Shown here in pieces: positions 1 through 10,397 of a DNA stretch of 64,000 nt. Every line of letters begins with the position of its first letter. Position 1 is the first letter of the stretch. The stretch is from the NCBI GenBank assembly GCA_002118135.1, contig BDIU01000399.1, forward strand, positions 248,204 to 312,203. The letters are read 5' to 3'. The stretch is from Trebouxia sp. TZW2008. Its lineage: Eukaryota; Chlorophyta; Trebouxiophyceae; Trebouxiales; Trebouxiaceae. The translations under genes and the position numbers were made by a program. The notes under the pieces were generated by a model. That model saw nothing but the letters and a program-made list of their open reading frames with translations. It was not told the origin of the DNA and did no database searches.

Positions 1-3000
1 TCTTGATCTCTTCCATGGACAGAACAGCTTCATTGGCATATTTGAGGATTCTGTTCATCACATTTCCCTTCATTTGCAGTGCCTTCTGTTGACTTAGCCT
101 GACTTCTGCTGCTGCTGCTGGGTCTCTGTTTTGTTGTGCCAGCAAGGCATCCTTGTCCTCCATCAGTTGTACTATCTGCAGTAAACAGTCAAACTGCAAA
201 CTGCTTGTCCTGTCTGTTTGCACGTTAGTGACCCTGACTTCATTCAAGCAGGCTTGCAAGATGGCAGTCGCAGCAATTAGGCGAAAGGGGGTGACTACTT
301 TGTGCATGCACATCAGCCAGCAGCGCTGAGGCAGTGAACAGATAGTGGAACACAGTTTCAGTGTGTGAATGCAGTGGCTAAGTGCTGAGCGCTTCACATA
401 CAGCAAAGCAATGCATAGCACCAGGCCTGACATGCAGCATGCATGTACAGCAGCAACAGTGGCAAAGAGCATATGCCTGGGCATTCTGTCACAACAGTAG
501 GCGCCTGAATGTTACACAGCATGACAAAGTTGGCATTGCTCCAAAAGTGGCTGGTAATGCTTTCATGAGATCCTGCTTCCAAATCAGCCAGCTCTATCGG
601 TGCAGAAATGGCATCACAACTGCCAAGCAGCAAACATACATGCTGACCACATGCGAGCTAGATGTCTGGTAGGCTCAGACAGAAGCTCTTTAGTTGCTGC
701 TGTGTTCATCAATGTGAACGTGAAGCAGCCATCCTGAGCAGCTTCACAGTAGAAAGGCTCCATTTGTTCCTCATGGGCAAGCACTTTCGCTAGGCAGATC
801 TACATGCGTAAGCAATTGCACCTGTGTGTCTTGGCGCTCCTGCCGCTGCCGGAGGAGCTCAATCTCAGCATCCTTTTCTGACACAGAGAAGGCCAGGGCT
901 TCAGCTTTAGCCTTGACCAACAGCATCTCCCTCTGCAGTCGGGCTGTCAAGCTGCTGCTGTCTGACAGCCGACTCTGCAGCGTTTGTACCTGTGCCACCA
1001 AAGTTGCGTTTATGCTGTGCTACACAAGATCAACACATCTGACTTTTCACAAAAACAGACATACAAGATGCATAAGATGAACGCCTCTGATCTATCACCC
1101 TATCAATATCTCTGGACGTTTTCTACAACAGACACTGCTGGTCTACCAGTCAAAGCCTACCTGTGAGCGCAGGCCAGAATTGATCCAGTTGGTCTTGGTA
1201 AGGCTGGCCGACATGGTGTTGACTTGCTGCGCCTCACACATGGACCCCTCCAATGCATGATTATACTCGGCCTGCATCTAGCATTCTCTAGTGTGTTTCT
1301 GTATTCTGCTTGCAACATTTGTGTTTTGATGCTCTGTTGTGCTCTGCCTGCTGCTTTGTGACCTGCTGCCTGTTGACAGTGACGCTGTTGCACGCTGAAC
1401 ATTGTGTTGAGGGTAGAGTGCTGGCAAGCAATCCACATTGTGACAAAAGCAGCAGTGCTCCTGCTTGTAGCCTCATGTCTGCATCAGGGATGGCATTGCA
1501 CTGCCACCTTTGATTGCTTGCAAATGCTGGTAATGCTCATTGGATCAATCAGAACACAACGTAGCAAATTACAAAGCGACAGCTCATGCTCTTCTCATAC
1601 TATGGGTATAACCAGGATCTTCATGTAGGAGCGTTGACCTAGCAGGCTGCAGCTATTAGCAAAGCAGCCCACCTGTACAAAATGTAGCAAGCCGTCTGTG
1701 GCTAAGCCAGTGGTGGCTGCACAAGGTGGACATCTTTGGCCAAAGCAGCACTCCAGATTGCACAGTAGCAACCGAAGCTGTCATGCAGCAGTGTGTGAAT
1801 ACCAGGCTGCAGCTGTAACATGCTGTGGTCAAAGCAGCCCACCTGTACAAACTGTAGCAGGCCGTCTGTGGCCAAGCCAGGATGGCTGCACAAGGTGGAC
1901 AAAGTGTCCTGAGCCAACTGCAAACGCCCTCTGCATGTACAAGGCAGACTGTTAAATCAGATTAGGGAATCGGTGATTGATAAATATTCTGTACTTGTCT
2001 TGAAAAGAGCATCGTTCACTCAAAAGACTGACAACACATATATATTACAATAAAAAAATATTCAAAAAATAAACAGAATGCAGAAAACGTCGTTGGGCGT
2101 ATAATCGGAGCTATGCGAATGGAGGCAGCCTAGGACTGTCAACTTGCAGCCACCATCATCACAACCACATGAGCAAATGCTGTTCAAGACCAGGCAAGGC
2201 AACATGTCCTTGTGCATGCAGAGGTGATTTGCAACTGTCTCATCACTTGGATTAAGGACTTACTGTGTCCTGTGCATGACGGCAGATTGGCAAGTGCACT
2301 GCCAGGGTCTTCCACAAAGATAAGAAAAGAAAAGTCTACGTCATCAGGCGTCATAACGGGAGCCTCTGTCTAAAAAGGCAGCCCAGCACAAAGATCATCT
2401 GCAAAGATTATTTGTAAAGGTTGTCTGGAAACAGAACATGCAAGCCACATCTGTGGCAAGGACTTAGTATGTCCTGTGCATGACAGCAGATGGTGATAAT
2501 TTAACTGTGAACCATGTCTGCAGATGTCACACGGGGGCAAGTGGAAAGCAAACGCTGCCTACAGAAAATGCATGCAAGTGATGCCTGAGGCAAGGACTTA
2601 CTGTGTCCTGTGCATGACGGCGGATGGTGGAAGGTCCAGATCCAGCTGGCACAGCCGCTCCTTCAGCTTCACCTCCATTGCTACAGCTTCTGACCTGAAC
2701 CTGACCCCATCCCCTGCACCCAACAGCCAATGATACCACCAAACGCCAATCAGAAGTTACGCCATGATTATATTCTGGACGCTTGAGCAGGCGCTGCGCA
2801 TCCTGGACACCATTTGAGTTTACTCTGTATGTGCATACTAAGAAACAAAGCATGGCAGCTCTGCATGCAGCGGGTTCACCGTATCGCATACATGCTCTGG
2901 TAATAGCAGCTGAGATCAGCAGACTTGCTCAGCAAAGAACTGTATACTCCTCTCCAGATGCATTTTTACTAGCAAGAAGCGCTCAAGGGCAGGACAAAAG

Positions 3001-4379
3001 CCAATCAGGGTGTAAGCAGTGGAAGCAGTGGAGACTTATGTTGTGCAGACTCACGACAAGATGAGCAATGCAAGCGCTTGCTTTCTTGAACAATCTTGCA
3101 CAGTGCCATCTCAAGGCAACAAATCTGGGCATTTGGGCTCGGTAGGCTAATTCATACATTCTTGGACCATCTGCTGAGACTTGATGATGATGGGCTGAGA
3201 TGACTTGTTGGCTGAGAACTCTGACGCTCAAGGTGCATTGCGCATAATGAACAGACGTTTGATTGTGCAATGGAGTTGGATTGCCTATGCGGGCAGCTTG
3301 GCAGATACGCAGCAATAGCAGCGTGAAACAACTAGAACTGTAGCGACATTTTCAGCAACATGGACTCACAACAAGCTGCCTAGGGCTGCAGCTGTCAAGT
3401 CACCTGAGCGAGTCGCCGGTCTTGATGGTGACAATACACCTGAGCGAGTTGAAGGCCTGGAGGGAGACCCTGCGCTCCTGTGCGATGGTGTAAACTGCTG
3501 TTCCTGCTGTGTCTGTTGTGTTCTGCAGCAAACAACATTCAAGCTATGCCTGCTGTATCTGCGCTGCGTGATGTCTTCTGCAGCAAATGCAAATCGAGCT
3601 GTGCACTATCTGAGGCATCAGCACGATCTAACAGCATGATATCGCATGATCTGGGGCTTACGCTGTACAAAATGCAAAATTACATGCATGTATGCTTTGA
3701 ATGGTTGGCCGCTAGCTGCAGAGCACCTGAGTCTTGCCACAGGCACAGTCTCCATTGCAGCTTGGAGTTCAATCTCCTGATTCCTTTCATTGCCAATCAG
3801 AATTGCTGCCAGTGGGGTGCTATGCAACCTGTTCAGAGGAGATGGCACCCGGGGACTTCGTGACTTCTTGGTTTTGACAGGCTGCATATGAGTCACAAAA
3901 GTCAAGTGTCCACACGCCAGGAACTAAGCAACACAAAGCTTGATCGCAGATCATCCTTAGATCACCTGTGCCCAAGTAGGCTTTTTGCCTGTTGGTTGGT
4001 CACTAGGTTTTTCGCTTTTACTGTATGCATAGGCATAATCTAGCTGCCGCCTTTCCGGCACAGCAGTGCGCTCGGGACTGCTTATGCTGACTCCAGCGCT
4101 GTCCCGTGAAGAATTGGTTGTACTGGCTGCTGATGTGGAAGGGGCCTGTGAGATAGTGGAGACATCTGCCTTTCCCTCCTTGCTGTATCTGACGTGGGGC
4201 GACGCTGATACGCCACGCAGCTGCTTAGCAGCACGATCTTGCCTAGGTGAAGTGAAGCCGGCTTCGCTGGTGCCGCCGGAGCCAAGTCTTGAACGGCTGA
4301 TGCTCTGTTCTAACAGATCGTGGATGCCAAGTCCCGCCGACAATTTTGGCCGCTCTGATGCAAGTGGGCTGGCTTTCAT
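1..4379 (-). CDS. Unrecognised coiled-coil protein, N-terminal part (gene continues past the left edge)
   Basis: Multi-exon gene on the minus strand, cut by the window start. The first exon (4379 to about 3967) starts with MKASPLASERPKLSAG, is Ser/Pro-rich and probably disordered, and ends at a GT donor after TWAQ. Later exons that read open and are bounded by AG/GT lie near 3870-3725 (PVKTKKSRSPRVPSPLNRL), 3490-3420 (QERRVSLQAFNSLR), 2690-2608 (MEVKLKERLCQLDLDLPPSA), 1960-1842 (ATDGLLQFVQ), 1277-1163 (MQAEYNHALEG), about 985-812 (VQTLQSRLSDSSSLTARLQR, strongly heptad-like) and 179-1 (LLAQQNRDPAAAAEVRLSQQ). The later part is long alpha-helical coiled coil, suggesting a cytoskeletal or scaffold protein, but I do not recognise the family. 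Two of its introns hold tandem copies of exon 3' edges (1660-1900 and 2245-2640). Some small exons may be missing from this list. Confidence 0.7.
1660..1905 (-). repeat. Tandem copy of an exon 3' edge (2 copies) in the coiled-coil gene
   Basis: On the minus strand the exon ending in ATDGLLQFVQ and its donor (CAG|GTGGGC, about 1842-1905) is followed by a second, diverged copy of the same exon end and donor at about 1668-1740. The period is about 170 bp. The copy lies in the intron directly downstream of the exon. Confidence 0.75.
2085..2150 (+). repeat. Dispersed repeat family C, diverged copy
   Basis: Shares the order of short blocks (CGTTGGGCGT, GGAGCTATGCG, GGAGGCAGCCTAGGACTG) with the better copies at 2301-2395, 51965-52065 and, inverted, 30160-30235. 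It lies in an intron of the coiled-coil gene. The match is by eye and this is the weakest member. Confidence 0.4.
2245..2640 (-). repeat. Tandem copies of an exon 3' edge (3 copies) in the coiled-coil gene
   Basis: The exon ending in PPSAVMHRT, with donor GTAAGTCC, is at about 2608-2690. The block containing its end and donor recurs at about 2459-2500 and 2253-2295, each with a recognisable AAGGACTTA.TGTGTCC on the plus strand. On the minus strand both copies lie downstream of the true exon. One copy has a changed donor (CTAAGTCC). Confidence 0.75.
2301..2395 (+). repeat. Dispersed repeat family C
   Basis: About 90 bp containing AAGTCTACG, then GGCGTCATAACGGGAGCCTC, then AAAAAGGCAGCCCAG. The same blocks in the same order occur at 51965-52065 and inverted at 30160-30235. 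The central GCCTC...GAGGC arms can pair (perfect five-base arms in the 30160 copy), so a small hairpin is possible. No coding capacity; a short non-autonomous element is a reasonable guess. Confidence 0.5.
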
Positions 4380-5279
4380 TCACGCGAAGTCTCGATCCAA
4401 GAACGTTGAGCAGTGTTTGCAGAACAACATGCGACGTCGTGCCGAAACGGCAATCGCCCTCTTGCAAACTAGACTGCCCATCTTGGGAAATGCCAAAATT
4501 GGTCATCCTGACAGCAAGAGACGAAGCTGATAGTCATCAAATTCAAAAGGCGTTCGCTCTCCTTTCGCTGATCCGGAAAGCCTCAGCTCAGGGCAATGTG
4601 TCGGCACACGCAAACCACGAGTCCGGCAGGCATCAGGCTCGGTCGGCATGTGCGCAGTTCTTTTATACGTGTGATGCTACTGCAGCGTTCAGCCCTGGCC
4701 ACTGCATGCGGTACAACTGCAATCCTGGCCATGCCATTGGGACAATCGCAATCTGCAGATCTGTTATCAGCTCAATTCATGGCTCATGATGGTCTGCCAT
4801 TGAGCGCATGCCATGCTGGTCCCTATACCGAGCTGCAGCGGGTGTTTGCTCGCTGTATGCATCAGCAGTGCCAGCTGGAGTTGCAAATGCCAGGACACAC
4901 CATGCTATACATGGGCCAAGCATGCAGCGTCATGAACATTGCATACTGATAGTGCTATCAGTGTGCAAGTGCTGACAGTAGCGACTTCAGCATGCTAGCC
5001 TCCATGAAACCCAGCAGCAGCACCAGCATGTGGCCATGATTGCGTTGCCAAGCAAAAGCTCAAAGCTGCAAACCCAAGCCAGCAGGGGTCGCATGTATCG
5101 TTGATCAGCTTGACCAGTATGTGAGTGATAGCTTACACAGATGTTGATTGAAAGTACTGCTGCAGCTCAGGCAACGGTAACTTCTCAGCTGTGTCCAGTA
5201 GCCATGCAAGCTGAGCCAAGCCCCCATGCTGCAAACGCCAGCTTTGTGTTTGGGGTTACAGTGTGGCAGTTCCCAAGCT
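4380..5279. other. About 900 bp without a confident gene
   Basis: This is the 5' flank of the coiled-coil gene and the presumed 3' flank of the next minus-strand gene. Several overlapping open frames exist on both strands but none shows splice-bounded coding segments or a recognisable domain. TGCATGCA-like words are frequent, as elsewhere in the window. Confidence 0.4.
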
Positions 5280-6511
5280 GGCTAGCAAATGCACACACCT
5301 CTCATCCATAGAGAACCTTTGGACTTAGATGGATGGTGAGCTGCAAAAGCACCACAATCCAAGTACATAGCAGAAATGAAGGAACGCTCAGAACTTGTTA
5401 GGCAGTCTATACCACTCAGTATGTTGTGTGCTTTCATGATTCCAGAATGAGGCGGCACATTGAGCTGAATGACGGCTACATAGGAAAGTGACCCCATACG
5501 AATGCTCATAGCCCAACATCACCAAACATCTTCTCTGATTGCTGAACATGCAATCTGGCTCTTTTGAGATTTGATTGTGACTTGATCAATATGTGCCAGG
5601 TCTTGTTCATACCTTGACAAAGGCATCCCTGAACTGAAAACTTTTCGACTTGTTTCAAGGGCTCACTTGGTGGCCTGACATCCCTCATGTCATCACAATA
5701 CATGAATATGCTGATTGATGCCATCAGACATGCACTCGCTGCGTTCAACTGATTGTGTCAACTTGCGAAAATGGACTTGCAGTGGAGCTGGAAAGTCTTG
5801 ATCAAGACATTTGCATTCGTCACAGCTCATACAGTTCGACTCTGATTCAATCAACACATCTGCACAACTCAGCACTGAGCAAATGCAGGCTGGATAGCTC
5901 AGAATTCTGGCGCATGCTTGCACTTGTACATGGGCAGGTGCAAAGCGCCACCGTCTATGTTGAACTCAAAGTCAAACGGCAAGGGGTGGGCCAAATGCTG
6001 AGAACTCTATCTGTGTGGCAGCGCACGTTGCTCAGGAATGCTATGCAAGTGCTTCGACAGAAGACAAAGTTGTGCTGACTGCATAGGCACTACCACAGGC
6101 AAGCTTTTGTAGGCAGCATACATTTGCAAAGTTCCTGGGCAAACAGTTGTATGCTGCTTTGCTGACAAAAGTGGATTTTACGTTTGATAGCTGTCCTGTT
6201 TGCCCACCGGCATTGCCCAAAGCCAAGTATGGCTGACTATGATTCTACCGCATGAGACAGCTGACAGGTTGGCCACCTCCTGACACCAGTGCTTGCGGTG
6301 AAACAAAGCTGCACGCAGCTCCTATGCATACCTTGCGCTGCGACAGCTTTCGGCAGCTGTGACTGCGCATCAAGCAAGCTGTGTCGTTGAACTTTCTATG
6401 CTGGGTCACAACGCCGCGCAATTGCATCGTTGCGCGGTCGGCATTGACTGCAAGCAGCATGGATAGGGCAGTTGAACGGGACTTTTCGGCCCTTACTGTA
6501 GTCAACGCCAT
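5280..6511 (-). CDS. Unrecognised multi-exon protein with a possible N-terminal targeting sequence
   Basis: The proposed start at 6511 gives a 60-codon exon (6511-6332; MALTTVRAEKSRSTALS, Arg/Ser-rich, few acidic residues) that ends exactly on a codon before GTATGC. It joins in phase to an exon from about 6228 to 6122 (CAG acceptor; PYLALGNAGGQTGQLSNVKS ... LPRNFAN, donor GTATGC). Further plausible segments follow: FEFNIDGGALHLPMYKCKH (about 5985-5890), CDECKCLDQDFPAPLQ (about 5840-5775), DMRDVRPPSEPLKQVEK (about 5700-5610) and VNVPPHSGIMKAHNILSG-like sequence (about 5509-5290). I could not close the phase across the later exons and do not recognise the family. The start lies 196 bp from the divergent start of the secreted-protein gene at 6707. 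Confidence 0.45.
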
Positions 6512-6706
6512 CGAATTCGCCGATGACAGGACTTCAGCAGCTGTGAGTCCAGCATGGTATACGATGTGCCTTTCCGAGACACTCGATCCAAGAAAGGCAC
6601 GTTTGCACGATGTGCCTTGACACCCCTTTCGTATCGATGCATACGGATGAGGCGCAATCGCAAGCAAGCGACTTCTGGCGTTGTTTGAATCGACGGCACC
6701 GCGATC

Positions 6707-7422
6707 ATGGCTCACCTGCGCGGTCCTTCCAGAATTGACCGGGCCTGCCTTGCTGCAGTTGTACTGCTGGCTACTTGCAACTTGGGCAACAGCCACTACT
6801 TTATGCCGCAGGAGCCGTTGGAAGGTAAGGCACCCGCTGCGCGTGCAACTTGATTGTCGCTTTCAGTGCCGCTTCAGCTTGCGTGCAATCCACCCCGCAC
6901 GACTCAGATCAGCTGCGCAGTCGCGGCTAGTCACTCACTTTCGGTCATGCTCGATTCTCGCTATTTCTTCACGTTGCTGCAGGGATCGCCCCGCCTCTTG
7001 TTGAGCATGCCAAAGGCCGTGTTGTCCTCGACATCGGGCCAGAGGGTGAGTCTGCCGCTATGCCGTCAATCACACTTCATCGTTTTGAAAGTGCACCCGA
7101 ATGTCAAATTTGCAGCATGCGCTCACAAGGCGGCAATATTGACCCTGCACCACTGTACTTGTGGACGTGGTGACCCGCACTTTGCTCCACTATTCCGTCC
7201 TGTAGACACCTTGGGAACAGTCTGTGTTGGTTTTGCGCAGGACCGCCTCCGCAAGTAGGTTGCAACGGTGTGGATGGCAGTCAGAGTGCCTACACTAAAT
7301 GTCCCAAGGGCTGCTGGCTTTATTGTTGGGATGGTGGTAGAGCTGTTGGTGGCTGTGCTGACCCTAATGGCCCAGGCTTTGGCGGTGATTGTGGTGGCGC
7401 GTGTGTTGGCTGCAACAAGTGA
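6707..7422 (+). CDS. Small secreted cysteine-rich protein (120 aa)
   Basis: Three exons, 6707-6824, 6983-7045 and 7241-7422, join with GT-AG introns and exact phase to give 120 residues. The N-terminus has a basic head (MAHLRGPSRIDR) and a hydrophobic stretch (ACLAAVVLLATC), a typical secretory signal. The mature part has a short linker and a Gly-rich C-terminal module with eight cysteines (spacings C-x12-C-x2-C-x3-C-x9-C-x11-C-x3-C-x2-C), ending CGGACVGCNK. Even cysteine number and Gly richness suggest a disulphide-bonded extracellular or cell-wall peptide. I do not recognise the family. The plus-strand open frames at 6681-7258 in other frames are its shadows. Confidence 0.7.
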
Positions 7423-9263
7423 CTCATGTTAAAGCATCAAAAGTCTCAACCTGCTGTGTCAGACCTTGCTGGTTGTACATGTACAGTCCCAGCAAGCCTG
7501 TGACTTGAGTGCTTGATCAGCTAAGTCCTCAGCAATACGTGGAACAGGTTCTTCAAGCAACTGCAAGCGGTTTGAGCTTCATGTCACTGTATTTCCATTG
7601 GTTCTGCAAACCTGCAGCGTCAGGCTGCTTCTGGCTTACCAAGGATCTCCTCGTATGTGGCCTCAAAGTTGGCCACAATGTCCACGCATGCGCATATGCA
7701 TCCTGTTTCCTGTCTATGGCACCGAGGCTTCCAGTCCTGCTGATTGTGATCGTTTAAGAACGATTGATGCTGATGCAAGACTGTTCAACGAGTGCCACAA
7801 GCATGTCACCACTTGCTGTCCTGCTGCCAACAGCTTCCAAATCTGTCAAGATGCAGAGATTTTGGCTGATACACTATGTTTGCTCAGTGCTCCGGACTAC
7901 AGAGCTGCCACCATAGGGCATATGAGATGCCTGAGGACTTTGACATCGCAGCTTCTGGAGCTTGGCATGCTTTCTAAGTTGACTCTGCAGCTTATGTAAA
8001 TGTCATGTATTGCATCACTTTCCACTACCTTCAGTCAGATCTGTGAAGCAAAAATGGGCTAACTTACCATGCCACAGTTGTGTTGGGAACTCAGACAGGC
8101 ATGACCATATGGCCAATGCAGCCAGGAAATGCATCATGATTGATCAACCAACAATAGATACCTTCTTGGCTGCATGCATGCGTCTCGCTATAGCCGAGTC
8201 AGCCTTCACTCAGTGCGTCATGAGTAACAGCAGATGCTTTTGCGTGATCTGCACAGGACCAATGTGGAAAGCTCTCAGCTCTATTATGCTTATTGCTTGG
8301 GGTGTGGTACAGCATCTGTCGCTTGTGCTGTTTCTGTCCTGGCAGGCCATGGGGAGGCCACTGCTGGTGTCACACCAGAGTCAAGTGAAGCGGCTGACAG
8401 CTCTGAGTCTGTCACCGCAGCTGCTTGCAATTGCTGTGCTGAACCTGATCCTTCCTGGGAAGCAACAACTTCAGCAGCTGTTGTGAGAGAAAGTTGTATT
8501 GCTGTGTTTGTAAACCAACAGCATTGCCATCCTGCTCCGTGCTCCATGACTCATGCACTGGTTGTTTGAGTCTAAAGACTCAAAGGTCACCTTAGGCACG
8601 ACAGTATCTGCAACTCCAACACTTGCTGTTGAGTCTGAGGCTGGCGATTGCTGAGTGACTGCTGGCCAGGCAGTGACACTGAGTCTATGGTCATTGCAGT
8701 GTCGGCATGCCCTTATGGGTCATGATTGTCTGGAGTTTACAGGAATCTAACAGGGCTTTGCACACACATACAGACGCCCCTGCTAGGTATGCTATGACAC
8801 AACTCTGGAGATCCTTTGTAATCGTCAATTGTCAGTGGTCAAAAACGCAAATACATATGCTGAAACACACAATTTCAGCAGCTTGATACTGTGAGAGAAG
8901 AGCTCAACAAATCTGGCATCTGAGCCCAAGGCCAGGCAACATCCACTGTCAGACTGCTACTGACAGAAGACAAAGCTCATAAAACCTCTCCTGAAAGGCA
9001 AAATCAAGCCCAATGTGAATGGTCAACGCCAGTGATACTGCCATGCACCAGGTTAACATCTACATTTAGATGTGCTGCTTAGGTTGTGGGAAAGTAGCTG
9101 ATATACAATGCACTGTGAGGACCACAAAGCTGATTGGGACTCCAAACGCAGCCTGAGCGCACTCTGTTCTCAATTGCTTGTTTGCAAACACCACAAACTT
9201 TAGGTCTCATGATCTTGGCAATCAGGTGTACTGGTCTAGCAGCCTGTGTCTGACATCCCTGTG
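7423..9263. other. Gene-poor stretch of about 1.8 kb
   Basis: Only overlapping, unsupported open frames were seen. The best of them, on the plus strand near 8234-8500, has an acidic Glu/Ser/Ala-rich composition and a CNCC motif, but no splice-consistent neighbours and no recognisable domain. The stretch separates the 3' ends of the secreted-protein gene (+) and the glutaredoxin gene (-), so much of it is probably 3' UTR and spacer. Confidence 0.4.
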
Positions 9264-10110
9264 TCAAGAATTGAGAGCTGCCTCTAGGTGCTCTTTCAGC
9301 TCTCCATTTGTGTATGACTCTGCAAGGCAGGCAGGACAGTCACCTTATGACACAATGATGCTTGCAGCAGCTGTACTCAAGAACAAATGAGGAGTCAGAC
9401 AAACAGCATGGACAGTCTTGGTGTGCCTGTGAAGTAGCTATTTCGTCACCTATCATGATGTCACAGCCTCCATAAAATTCACCATCAATGTATACTTGTG
9501 GGAAAGTTGGCCATTGACTGTATTCCTTCATGCCTGATCGCAGAAGCTCGTCTTCTAGAATGTTTACGGTCTCATATGGCACCCCAAGAGTGTTAAGTAT
9601 CTGCACAGCAAACTGAGTTGACTTGCATGCACAGACATGCAATGTGCCAGGGAGACTGCTGCTGTACCTGTACGCAAGTATTAGAGAAGCCGCATTGTGG
9701 GAACATTCTGTTGCCTTTCATGAACAGCACAATTTTGTTGTCTGCAATAAATTTGTCTATTGCTGCATGTAGCTCCTCAGACAGCCCTACACCTTGACCT
9801 GCGGACAACAAGCAGAGCTGCGCGTCAGTCAGGATATAGATGTCTGAACAGCTTGCAAGGCTCGCAGCCTCGATCATGACCACTGCAGATACGAGAAGGC
9901 AGTAACGCAAGAGATGTGACGCTCACTCGGCCCCAACGAGGCTCTAAGCGTGCTCGGACTCGATCGTCGTCGGTGTCTAATGCTGCGGGGCTGTGACACT
10001 TCGCGTGGGACGAATCTGTGCGTGCGAAGCTGGCGAGGCACGGCGCGTGTGATCTGGCAACAGTGGGTACTGACAGGCAGGGTGCGTGTTGGCACCTGCG
10101 CGAGCGCCAT
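9264..10110 (-). CDS. GRXS14: Plastid CGFS-type monothiol glutaredoxin (GRXS14-like)
   Basis: Four exons, 10110-9927, 9798-9668, 9600-9450 and 9319-9264, close in phase to 173 residues. The first about 60 residues are Arg/Ser/Thr-rich with almost no acid (MALAQVPTRTLPVS...), a plastid transit peptide. The glutaredoxin domain has the single-cysteine active site QCGFSNT, the upstream KIVLFMKGN strand, the TFPQVYIDGEF segment with its cis-Pro, and GGCDIMIE; it ends SYTNGELKEHLEAALNS. CGFS glutaredoxins bind a [2Fe-2S] cluster with glutathione and pass it to acceptor proteins; GRXS14 does so in chloroplasts. The final exon is only 56 bp and easily missed. It is downstream of the methyltransferase gene on the same strand, 287 bp away. 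Family confidence is high. Confidence 0.93.
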
Positions 10111-10397
10111 AGTCGTGGCGTTCTGTAGTCACAGAATTTGCGTTCTGCCGCCCAAATCCCAGAAGTACGTATCTCAGAAGTGCGACTTGACGCAACGCTG
10201 CTGCCGGCGAGTCGCGTTTGCTCACCTTGACCAGTGAAATCTCAATGCATCATTTCCAACAAAACTGCATCCAAAATCTTGGCATTTCATTGTGCCCCAT
10301 GAATGTGGCTTTGCCTGGAAGGAAGCTGACAAAATATTGTAAAAATGTTCTGTCCGGCCCAGCATGCAAAGCACGTCAACATTCCTGCTGCTCAATT

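Noticed and set aside
52..120. Gln-codon (CTG/CAG) repeat as a disease-type microsatellite
   Set aside because: It is only a handful of units inside a coding exon of the coiled-coil gene (Ala run) and not expanded.
6245..6796. Single 183-codon minus-strand gene
   Set aside because: The splice-consistent reading starts at the internal ATG at 6511 and leaves this frame at a GTATGC donor; the upstream part overlaps the start of the secreted-protein gene.
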